A stretch of 64,000 bases of DNA, taken from assembly GCF_014133895.1 (NCBI RefSeq), contig NC_050730.1, positions 248,001-312,000 on the forward strand. The letters run 5' to 3'. The notes below the pieces were generated by a model, which ran no database searches, was not told where the DNA came from, and saw only the letters and a list, made by a program, of their open reading frames with translations. A program made the position numbers and the translations under genes. Below, one piece after another: positions 56,360 to 64,000 of this stretch; position 1 is the first letter of the stretch; each line of letters opens with the position of its first letter. This stretch comes from Torulaspora globosa. Its lineage: Eukaryota; Ascomycota; Saccharomycetes; Saccharomycetales; Saccharomycetaceae.

Positions 56360-59300
56360 TCAGCGTTTCCTAGATGGGATTCGTCCCTTCTTCTTACTCT
56401 TGCGCTTGCTTTTGAGCTGCCGCTTATTCTTTTTACGATGACGACCAATATCGATGGCATCGTCATGAGGCCTTTTGCGCTTAGCTGCGAGGATTGTTTG
56501 CTTCGCGGTTGAACTTTGCATCTTCTCGCCTGGCTCTGCGTTTGCTGACTCGCCAACTGAACTTCCGGTTTCCTCCTCCTTGTTTTGAGTATCTTCAAGC
56601 CCCAGAGGTGGCGTTGCTTCTAAAAGAACAGGTACCCGTACATCAGAGCAGCCGTCAGCACTTTCAACTGGTATACTTTTTACGTCCTCGCCCGCAGATT
56701 GGTCAGCGATATAGCAGTCGGCCGAATTGTCACTCTCAATGGATGCCGACCTGCTCCGCGGCTGGTCATTACTTTGCTTAGCACTTGTAGCATCTTCCAT
56801 CAATTCAGCTGGTTCGACAGCATTCTCAATTTCCGATTCAGATGGCGGGTCAGAAGGAAGGTAAGAGGGCAGTTTATCTGTGGAATGATCATGCAGCAAA
56901 CGAGGTGGCGCCTGATCCTGTTCTATTTCTTGGCGATTTGGGCCTGTCAACTGACAGTCTTTTTGCAAAGACGCGAAGGTACTACCTATCATCGTGGACT
57001 CAGCTGGGTATGTGTCATTATGTGGGATAACATTGAATTCCAAGGAACCTTGGTCCTGGGAAGGCTTTTCTAAATATATTTCGATCTCTCGATCAACCTC
57101 GACATTGACTACCTTGTCAACAGTAGTGGTCTCTCCACTTTGCAGGTCACTATCTTCAGTTTTATCTTGCTGCGTCGAAAACACATGCTTGACGTTGTCG
57201 GCCAGCTGCTGCAATGTGCGGATATGAGAGATTGTTTCATGAGCGGTTGCTGGCGAAGGGCCAACGCTTTCATCGGCGTCATGGTTTGATGGGCTGGTTG
57301 GTTCCTCGGGATTCCTGATATCTTCCTTCTCAGTTAAATCAATATGTCCGCGATCATCTTCTTCCCGCTCCTGCTCGTTTTGCTCATTATCCGTTTTTTC
57401 GATAGTAACTGATCTCTCAATAGCAGTGCATGGCCCACGAAACTGGATACCCTCTCGAGGATCAGCTGGACGCTGGTTTTCTCCCATGGAATCTTTGTCT
57501 TCATAATTATGTTCAGTGACTTGAAGGCTCTCGACATCATCAATTACATTATGAATAACTGTCTCTTCACCTGTGGCATTTTCCTTTTCGGTAGAACAAG
57601 CAAAGTAAATGTCTTTTTCATCACTTGCAGAGTCGTCGACATTGGATGTCTTATTTGCTTCGTGGCTCTCAGGGTATTGTAAACTTTCGCTTCTCTGAAG
57701 CTTCTTTTCAGTGAGGTCAGGGACAGTCTTATTTTCGCTCATTCCAGTGTATTTCTGGTCATCGTCAAAAGACCTTGCGCTGTCCACGCCGCAGTCTGGT
57801 TCGCTTTCGGAATCCTCACGATCAAGTACGTCAAGAGTCTTAACAAAATCGCTTGCAACATTTCCGACCTCCTTGATTCCGCTAACAAGCGACGATATTG
57901 CCCGTAGAGGCGAAGATAGAAGTCTTCTCGGCAATGATAGGGCAGCTAATTGTACAGGGAGTTTGCCGGTGCAATCAGGCTTGATAGGAGCTTCATGAGG
58001 GTTTTGGTCGGAGTCCATAGCTGAAGCGGCAGGTGGAGAAGCCTCGGATTCAACGGTACCTTCTTGATCATCTGGAATTTCTGTCTCACAGGGAATGAAA
58101 GCAGCGCTGACGCTCTCGGAAGGCTTTGAGTCGTCTTCTTGCGTTCCTGGTGGGCTTGTGCGCACAGAAGGAAGCTGCTCAGCGAAATTGATGCCACTAA
58201 GACTATTGGCCTCATTTCTATCGAAGAACGGAATCTCGATGATAGGTCTCGTTTGAACTACACTCGATAGACTATCTTCAGAGGAATCAGTGTCTCCGAC
58301 GGACTCTGGAACAATAGTCATGGCAGTCCGCACTTCCCCATCAAAGGCCTGCTGCGCCAAAGTTTCCGGCATAGACTCGGCCACCTCGATTAAAGGTCTA
58401 GTCTGGATTGCAGGAAGCGATGTCATCACAATATCGGATTTTATTTCTTCAACAGCCACAGCAGAGGTTTCACATTCAGAACTACTTTCTATTTTTCTCG
58501 ACGCCTCGAGTACAGCTGTCACATAGTCTGAGACTTCTTCTTCATTTGATCGATTTAAATGGTCTGAATTGTTGGAAAAAATATCAGATTGAACTGTTTT
58601 CTGATCGACGCCAACATTCTCTTCAGATCTAGCACTGAGGATTACTGTGTCAAGGACAGGAGTTTTCCTATCGCTTGTTCCAAGATATCTTGAAGGATCA
58701 TCGCCATTCTGGTCTTCTGTTTTCTTGCTTAATGAAGCTAGAGTTTTCTCCAGTATTTTGTAAGCGTCTTCGTCTTGTTTCATTGAAAAAGGATTCTCAG
58801 CCAAAGGCGAGACGTAGTCCGTCAATGGCTCCACAATGTTGCTGTTGTCTTCATATGAAGTCGTACTGTACGCAGATTCTGCGAAAACAATCTGATATCT
58901 GATATTCTCTTGTTGAACGTTCTGCGAGGGATGCCGCGATAGTGGCGCTTCATCGGGAGTGCCATTGAAAGAATGGTATATGGTTGTTTCATTGACCGAA
59001 GAGCGATCATCCTCTGAATTATCGAGTTCGTCGTCCCTTTGCCGTTCGACAGCCTCCTCATCAATTTCGATTTCAATTACGCTGGGCGAATGATCATTCG
59101 AATTCAATTTTGTATCAACAATTTTCGATCCAGCGACCTGATCATTGCAAAAATCAGCTTCCCTAACAGCGGTCATTGGGTCCTCCTTACACGCTTGGTC
59201 TTTCTGCACAGTGTCTGTTTCATTGGCAACATCCTCTTCATTGTCATCTGTTTTGTCATCAAGGCTGCTAAAGGCATCTTCTTTGAGCCCCACTGATGGT

Positions 59301-60742
59301 TTTACATTACGCAGTGCGTCGCTTATTCTAGCTTCCTGAGCTATTATCCTATAATCAAAAGCGTCCAGAACGTGCTGATTTTCATCCTCGTTGTTCATGA
59401 AATGATCGGATCCATCATGGAGATTGTCAACCGCACTTGATACATCAATGTGCTGATTCGATTCTTGATTACCCAATATGTCTATATCATCCAGCTCAGC
59501 GAAATCGTCGGCTTCAATCGATGATGATTTCTGACCTTGGGAGCTCTCTCCGCGTACTTCGGGAGAGAAGCTTTGTGATCGATTATCAGCTGGTGAAGAA
59601 GGCGAAGAGCCTCTCAGCAGATTCGCGTCATAGACGTCAGCTGTAGAAGCTTCATCATTCGAATCGGCTAGATCTGACTCGCTCAATTCTTCATTTGTAT
59701 GCTCAACGCGCGGTAGCGCACCCGAACTACGACCGTCTTTATCCAGGTCACTGCTGTAATTATCGCTATTTTCCTCAACACTTAAAACTTCAAAATCCTG
59801 CTCATTTTCTTCTTCTCTATTCAATGGGGAAGCAAGCTTTTCCTCTCTGTCGCCTTCGTCGCTAAATGGCATGGCCTCATCGTCCCTCTGTGATTCATGT
59901 CCCGCTTTCTCGAGGTTAGAAAGTTGCGTTATACTATCCTGCTCCTCATCACTCAAATTCTCTCCCGGTTCGTCAATTCTGTCCGACGCATCCTCATCCC
60001 ATCCCTCTTCACTTTTGTAATTCTCCTCTATATCCGCTTGATCAAGCTCACTTTCCTCGCTTGTGGAGCTCAAAACTTCCACTACATCGTTTGCACTCTC
60101 TTGTGGCGAATAATTCGACGAAGCATTCGCATCGGTAGCGCTCTGCTCCTGTTCATCATAATCCGACGCTTCGCCGAAAAGTTCTGATTGCAAGCGTGAC
60201 GGATCAACAGGCATTGCCGGAGCATCTGGACTTCCTACCGCTTTCCTAGCAATGTCCCCCTCTCTGGAGTAGTCCAAATTGACATCTTCAGAATCCACAA
60301 AGCTATTGTACAGTGCATTATTAATATTCTTAAAAGAAGTGTCTGTCCCGTAGCCATTTCTTGATGTGTCCTCATCACCCCTAGTAAGAATATTCTCAAC
60401 TAATCTTTCATGAACTGAATTCCGTCTTCTTGCTTCCTCTATCTCGACTTGGAAAGCTCTTTCCTCTTCTGTTAGTGACGACAGTATAGAACGACCCCTT
60501 TTTATCATGGATTCTATCCACCTTAATGCCTCCGAATCTTTACCATCGAGACCAGTTCCACTTCGGCTTATTGAATTGTAATTCCTGCTTCTCACTGTCC
60601 CTCTTGCCTGGTCCCTAGATATATTCACAGCTCTTCCCTTGAACCGATGTTGAACAACTGAGTCGAAACGCTTCCAGTTCCTCCTAGGCGTTGCCAGATT
60701 AAGTCGGCTGTCCTTCTTGACCTTGTCAGGTCTCTTGGTCAT
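56360..60742 (-). CDS. ESC1: Esc1-like nuclear periphery silencing protein
   Basis: 1460 residues (S. cerevisiae Esc1 1658, YMR219W). No globular domain is visible; the body is a very acidic, Ser/Asp/Glu-rich, presumably disordered chain. The N-terminal 130 residues are basic ('MTKRPDKVKKDSRLNLATPR') and include 'WIESMIKRGRSILSSLTEEE', likely helical. The C-terminal 40 residues are strongly basic (KRKRP, KRKSKKKGR), probably a nuclear localisation signal. A motif QTRP-[LI]-IE-[VI] occurs twice. Identity is supported by position between ERG8 and TRS130 and by composition. Esc1 anchors silent telomeric chromatin through Sir4 at the inner nuclear membrane. Confidence 0.82.
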   Translation of the reverse strand: MTKRPDKVKKDSRLNLATPRRNWKRFDSVVQHRFKGRAVNISRDQARGTVRSRNYNSISRSGTGLDGKDSEALRWIESMIKRGRSILSSLTEEERAFQVEIEEARRRNSVHERLVENILTRGDEDTSRNGYGTDTSFKNINNALYNSFVDSEDVNLDYSREGDIARKAVGSPDAPAMPVDPSRLQSELFGEASDYDEQEQSATDANASSNYSPQESANDVVEVLSSTSEESELDQADIEENYKSEEGWDEDASDRIDEPGENLSDEEQDSITQLSNLEKAGHESQRDDEAMPFSDEGDREEKLASPLNREEENEQDFEVLSVEENSDNYSSDLDKDGRSSGALPRVEHTNEELSESDLADSNDEASTADVYDANLLRGSSPSSPADNRSQSFSPEVRGESSQGQKSSSIEADDFAELDDIDILGNQESNQHIDVSSAVDNLHDGSDHFMNNEDENQHVLDAFDYRIIAQEARISDALRNVKPSVGLKEDAFSSLDDKTDDNEEDVANETDTVQKDQACKEDPMTAVREADFCNDQVAGSKIVDTKLNSNDHSPSVIEIEIDEEAVERQRDDELDNSEDDRSSVNETTIYHSFNGTPDEAPLSRHPSQNVQQENIRYQIVFAESAYSTTSYEDNSNIVEPLTDYVSPLAENPFSMKQDEDAYKILEKTLASLSKKTEDQNGDDPSRYLGTSDRKTPVLDTVILSARSEENVGVDQKTVQSDIFSNNSDHLNRSNEEEVSDYVTAVLEASRKIESSSECETSAVAVEEIKSDIVMTSLPAIQTRPLIEVAESMPETLAQQAFDGEVRTAMTIVPESVGDTDSSEDSLSSVVQTRPIIEIPFFDRNEANSLSGINFAEQLPSVRTSPPGTQEDDSKPSESVSAAFIPCETEIPDDQEGTVESEASPPAASAMDSDQNPHEAPIKPDCTGKLPVQLAALSLPRRLLSSPLRAISSLVSGIKEVGNVASDFVKTLDVLDREDSESEPDCGVDSARSFDDDQKYTGMSENKTVPDLTEKKLQRSESLQYPESHEANKTSNVDDSASDEKDIYFACSTEKENATGEETVIHNVIDDVESLQVTEHNYEDKDSMGENQRPADPREGIQFRGPCTAIERSVTIEKTDNEQNEQEREEDDRGHIDLTEKEDIRNPEEPTSPSNHDADESVGPSPATAHETISHIRTLQQLADNVKHVFSTQQDKTEDSDLQSGETTTVDKVVNVEVDREIEIYLEKPSQDQGSLEFNVIPHNDTYPAESTMIGSTFASLQKDCQLTGPNRQEIEQDQAPPRLLHDHSTDKLPSYLPSDPPSESEIENAVEPAELMEDATSAKQSNDQPRSRSASIESDNSADCYIADQSAGEDVKSIPVESADGCSDVRVPVLLEATPPLGLEDTQNKEEETGSSVGESANAEPGEKMQSSTAKQTILAAKRKRPHDDAIDIGRHRKKNKRQLKSKRKSKKKGRIPSRKR

Positions 60743-60890
60743 ATCTGGCAGTTACTCTCTGTACTTTGATCGATAACCTGCTTTAAACAGGTTCTTCAAG
60801 GCATCGATTGTGAAGCGCGACTTTACAAAGCTACTAGAAAGAACAGCTGTTAGAATAAGTCTGCCAGAGCTGGCAATCAGGTAGTCATAT

Positions 60891-63800
60891 ATGACCAGCA
60901 GTGAAGTCAACTCAACCGGGGCTGTGTACGTCAGCTACTTCGATCCGTTTGACATCTTTGAGTCCATAAAACAGCCGTTTTTGGAGCTATTCCCTCTACG
61001 AAACGTTCACTGGAAAGCGTTCAATGGGAGTTTGAAGACGGTTGATGAGATTCCAGTGAATCTCGTTACTGAAACTAAGACGTTTGAGAGAGAGAATGAG
61101 GACATAAGGCTGTTTATCAGGCTTGTGGTGGTCAATTGCATCTCCGCAGATGATTACAGGGCTAAAGTTCGTCCTCTAATTAAGCAATGGCTTACGCCTA
61201 ATGAAAACGGTGATTGTAAAAAGGATATGGCACGGTCGCCATTGCCAGTTATATTGCTCTACGCAAACTCGGAAGTTATGGACTTCAAGCTTTTTAAATC
61301 GACGTCGCTGATCGACAAAGTGGCTAAAGATTTCCCTGACGTCAAGGCACTGGAGCTCAAATCTGTGTATAAATCACCTAAGGAGAAGGAGGAATTCTGG
61401 GGCCAGATGAGCCAACACATAAAGTCGTGCGTGTTGGATGTCTTTCAAAGTCGATTAATGTACAACCAAGATGAATTGGAGAAGGTAACAGACACGGAAT
61501 ACGTGTCACAGGAGATGCTCTTCAGAGAGAATATTTTGGAATTATACCTGGCTCTTAACATGCTTGAAGAAGCTAAAACGGAACTGGAACAGATAAAGCA
61601 TTGCCTATGGAACAAATCAATGAAGGAACTACCGAATGGGGAATTAGAACACTCATTCCTGCTTTCGCAAGAGAATAATGAACAATTCCGAATAGGTGAG
61701 GCACTTGCCGCTAAGCAGCTTACGAAGTATGAAGCAGAGAAGTATTTTTTTGTTAAGGAGTTTCAAATATTCATGAGAGACAGTCCAAACTCAATGAATT
61801 ATGGCGGATTGTATAAACTTATTCGTCAATTTTTACGCTCTGCCAGCTTACTTTTCATCCAAGAAAAAGGTTTTCTAGAGTTCAAGATCTCGTTTCTTGA
61901 TTGTTGCCTTCTCCATCTGCGTCACAGACCTCAATCACCATTAAAAGAAGTGACAGCTGAACTTCTTCTAATAAGACGAGACTGCTGGCTCCAAGGTGTA
62001 CTTGGTTGCACCAACTTTTCATTAATAGGCAAAATATTTCCATCAACAGACACCCATTACTCTTTCGACAGGTACCAATATACTTATGATACAGAACAAG
62101 TGTTTCACGAAACGTACGCAAAATATACAAAGGAAATTATCTCACTGCTTAGCCAATGCGAGGAAATGCGGCAGCGAGCCGTAGATATCCTATCCATTGA
62201 AATAGGGTTTCTGCATTATCAGAGAAAGGAATACGACAAGGCTGTAGCGCTTTTTCTTTCTTGCTATGAATATTATATGCAAAGCAGGTGGGATTTGATA
62301 GGAATCGAAATCCTGAAGGTATTCATCGACTCTTTGGTTCAATGTTCCAACCTTAGGGAGCTCGAAATCGATGACGAATTGGTGCCAGCATCTGTGGTAC
62401 TCAGTAATGCATATTTGAATATCGTGAGAATATCTAAGGATATCGCGGAAAAAGGCGAATGGTGGAGAAAATTCACAAAACTACAGCAAGCTAATCCGAC
62501 AGACCTTGTTTATGCTACGAAGGATCTATTCCAAATCTCTTTGGAAGATCACGTTCGGTTGGCAGGACCCAACATCCTCGAAATAGACGTCATAATTAAG
62601 AGCAATGGAATTCCAGAAGATATAAAGGTAGACTCGATTGTACTCGTGCTGAAAAGTTCGGACGACACATTCATGAAGTTTCAACGAGAAGACATGATTT
62701 TATCAAGAGGCACAACAAAATGTTTGCTTCAGACTACAGAAATTGCTTATGGAAATTTTAAAGCCGTTTCCTTGGAGATAAGCGTCGATAGTACAACTTT
62801 CGTTAAGGAATTCCTTGATAATGACGCTTCTGAGCTTTTAATTGAGCCAATATATGATCCAAGAAGCATCATACTGACGGTGGAGCACGCTCCGCAGCTA
62901 AATCTAGGCGAATACGCTCTTCGAATTTCATGCTGCAACTCTGATCGACTGCGTTCTTCAGATGCCGTTATTACTGTACAGCAAGAAAGTTTAAATTCCA
63001 TTTATCCCGTGAGTTTTACCGAAGACGGCCTAGATAACAGCAAGCATATCACTGAAGTGAATGAAACATGCATTGTGCCTTACTACTTGAAAGAACCAGT
63101 GGCTTCATTCTCGGTCACAGCAAACTTCTCCTTCACGAAAATTGATTGTGAGACAAAATTCAGTGAAATTAGGTGTTTTCATATCAATTGTTGTCTTCCA
63201 GTATCCGTTTCTGTCGAAGACATTTTCAAAAGAGATCTGTTTATATTCAAATTTTTGCTGAACTCCTCTACAATCGAGAATCCCGTTGTGTTGCACAGCA
63301 CTAGAATGCTTCCGCCATCTAATTCCAAACAATATGAAATACAAGGCCACTTTCAACCTGAAACGTCTTTGTGCCTCTCTGCCAATATTAATGAAAACTG
63401 TCTTAACTGCTATCAAATTACTACAAATCAGTCTTTCATGCCCACAGACTGCTTTCATCTGCAAATAAGCTACAACACGTTAAAAGAGCAACTCGACAAT
63501 CTGGTTACCGATGCTGTTCTGGTGCAAGGTGACGTTAACTGGTATCATAGATTTGAGCCATGGAAACTAGTATGGCAATCTGGGGTTTTACCACTTTTGC
63601 ATTATGATTACGACGCTTTTAAAGAAAGTATAGTCATTGTTTTGATTCAAGATAGTTTGGATCTTCAGCGGCTCAGCAAATTCTTCAAGAAATTATCCAT
63701 TGAAGAAGTGGTTAGCCAAAAAATGACTGAATGCTTGCTTCGAGTCATCGAGGGTGTTCAGTTATCAGACATTGATGTCAATGCATATACAGAGAACCTG

Positions 63801-64000
63801 GCTCCAAGAAGACTGATGGTTCCTGTGGACCTACCGAAGTTCGAACAGTTTTTTTACGTAAGACTGAATACTGAAGAAAACCATGGGCTTAAGGTAGGAG
63901 TGGCCATCGCGTTTTCTATTAAAATTGAAAGTCTGAACGCTAAATGGGGGCATGAAGGCCTTGCTGGCAAGTTTTTATTTGAGATCATCAGTAGCAATGA
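60891..64000 (+). CDS. TRS130: TRAPPII subunit Trs130, cut by the right edge
   Basis: An open frame runs from the ATG at 60891 to the window end, giving 1036 codons without a stop (S. cerevisiae Trs130 1102), so only the last part is missing. Trs130 is a TRAPPII-specific subunit that activates Ypt31/32 at the late Golgi. The start 'YFDPFDIFESIKQPFLELFP' and 'NVHWKAFNGSLKTVDEIPV' and the block 'ISADDYRAKVRPLIKQWL' are characteristic. The N-terminal half is an alpha-solenoid and the C-terminal half beta-rich. Divergent from ESC1 with 148 bp between starts. Corresponds to YMR218C. Confidence 0.93.
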   Translation, partial: MTSSEVNSTGAVYVSYFDPFDIFESIKQPFLELFPLRNVHWKAFNGSLKTVDEIPVNLVTETKTFERENEDIRLFIRLVVVNCISADDYRAKVRPLIKQWLTPNENGDCKKDMARSPLPVILLYANSEVMDFKLFKSTSLIDKVAKDFPDVKALELKSVYKSPKEKEEFWGQMSQHIKSCVLDVFQSRLMYNQDELEKVTDTEYVSQEMLFRENILELYLALNMLEEAKTELEQIKHCLWNKSMKELPNGELEHSFLLSQENNEQFRIGEALAAKQLTKYEAEKYFFVKEFQIFMRDSPNSMNYGGLYKLIRQFLRSASLLFIQEKGFLEFKISFLDCCLLHLRHRPQSPLKEVTAELLLIRRDCWLQGVLGCTNFSLIGKIFPSTDTHYSFDRYQYTYDTEQVFHETYAKYTKEIISLLSQCEEMRQRAVDILSIEIGFLHYQRKEYDKAVALFLSCYEYYMQSRWDLIGIEILKVFIDSLVQCSNLRELEIDDELVPASVVLSNAYLNIVRISKDIAEKGEWWRKFTKLQQANPTDLVYATKDLFQISLEDHVRLAGPNILEIDVIIKSNGIPEDIKVDSIVLVLKSSDDTFMKFQREDMILSRGTTKCLLQTTEIAYGNFKAVSLEISVDSTTFVKEFLDNDASELLIEPIYDPRSIILTVEHAPQLNLGEYALRISCCNSDRLRSSDAVITVQQESLNSIYPVSFTEDGLDNSKHITEVNETCIVPYYLKEPVASFSVTANFSFTKIDCETKFSEIRCFHINCCLPVSVSVEDIFKRDLFIFKFLLNSSTIENPVVLHSTRMLPPSNSKQYEIQGHFQPETSLCLSANINENCLNCYQITTNQSFMPTDCFHLQISYNTLKEQLDNLVTDAVLVQGDVNWYHRFEPWKLVWQSGVLPLLHYDYDAFKESIVIVLIQDSLDLQRLSKFFKKLSIEEVVSQKMTECLLRVIEGVQLSDIDVNAYTENLAPRRLMVPVDLPKFEQFFYVRLNTEENHGLKVGVAIAFSIKIESLNAKWGHEGLAGKFLFEIISSN

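Overview
This is a chromosomal segment of a budding yeast of the family Saccharomycetaceae. Most genes are intron-poor and closely packed, about 30 protein genes in 64 kb. There are two nuclear tRNA genes, one short GTATGT-type intron, and nearly every protein is recognisable as the full-length counterpart of a Saccharomyces cerevisiae protein. The gene order interleaves two S. cerevisiae blocks, YMR218C-YMR234W (chromosome XIII) and YOR279C-YOR296W (chromosome XV), into one continuous track. That is what a lineage that did not undergo the yeast whole-genome duplication looks like (Torulaspora, Zygosaccharomyces or Lachancea type; I cannot fix the genus from the sequence alone). Strands are inverted relative to S. 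cerevisiae: its W genes read on the minus strand here and its C genes on the plus strand.

Layout from left to right. 0.5-13.5 kb is mostly minus strand: RNH1, tRNA-Asp, a C2/MUN-domain protein (YOR296W), a SWIB protein (UAF30/TRI1), RRS1, FUS2, PEP5/VPS11 and an intronless RPS10. 14-26.5 kb: the Mpv17-like YOR292C, the P5B ATPase YPK9, RRP5 and MTF1. 26.7-37.8 kb: TAF7, SNF2, tRNA-Ala, TMA29, YOR289W and MPD1. 37.9-41.1 kb is an apparently complete hAT-superfamily DNA transposon of 3185 bp, with 19-bp perfect terminal inverted repeats, flanking target duplications and an uninterrupted 820-residue transposase. 41.2-49.5 kb: MRPL44 (with intron), RRP36, the rhodanese pair RDL2/RDL1, YOR283W, MRE11, PLP2 and UBP8. 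49.8-64 kb: the serine-hydrolase pair FSH2/FSH3, FMP42, RFM1, ERG8, ESC1 and TRS130, which runs off the right edge.

The resident genes are housekeeping genes and do not form one pathway. Recurrent themes are ribosome biogenesis (RRS1, RRP5, RRP36, RPS10), chromatin and transcription (SNF2, TAF7, UBP8, UAF30, ESC1, RFM1), membrane traffic (PEP5, TRS130), mating (FUS2), mitochondria (MTF1, MRPL44, RDL2) and genome maintenance (MRE11, RNH1). Promoter motifs agree with these roles: PAC/RRPE boxes before RRP5, RRS1 and RRP36, a Ste12-type pheromone element before FUS2, and Rap1-like sites before RPS10.

The one accessory feature is the hAT element. It has kept its catalytic triad, BED finger and dimerisation domain. 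Its promoter has two perfect ACGCGT boxes around a TATA box, and its transposase has two CDK-type S-P-x-K/R sites beside the DNA-binding finger. This raises the testable idea that transposition is tied to the G1/S transition of the cell cycle. All names rest on recognition of protein motifs and conserved gene order; no search was run.
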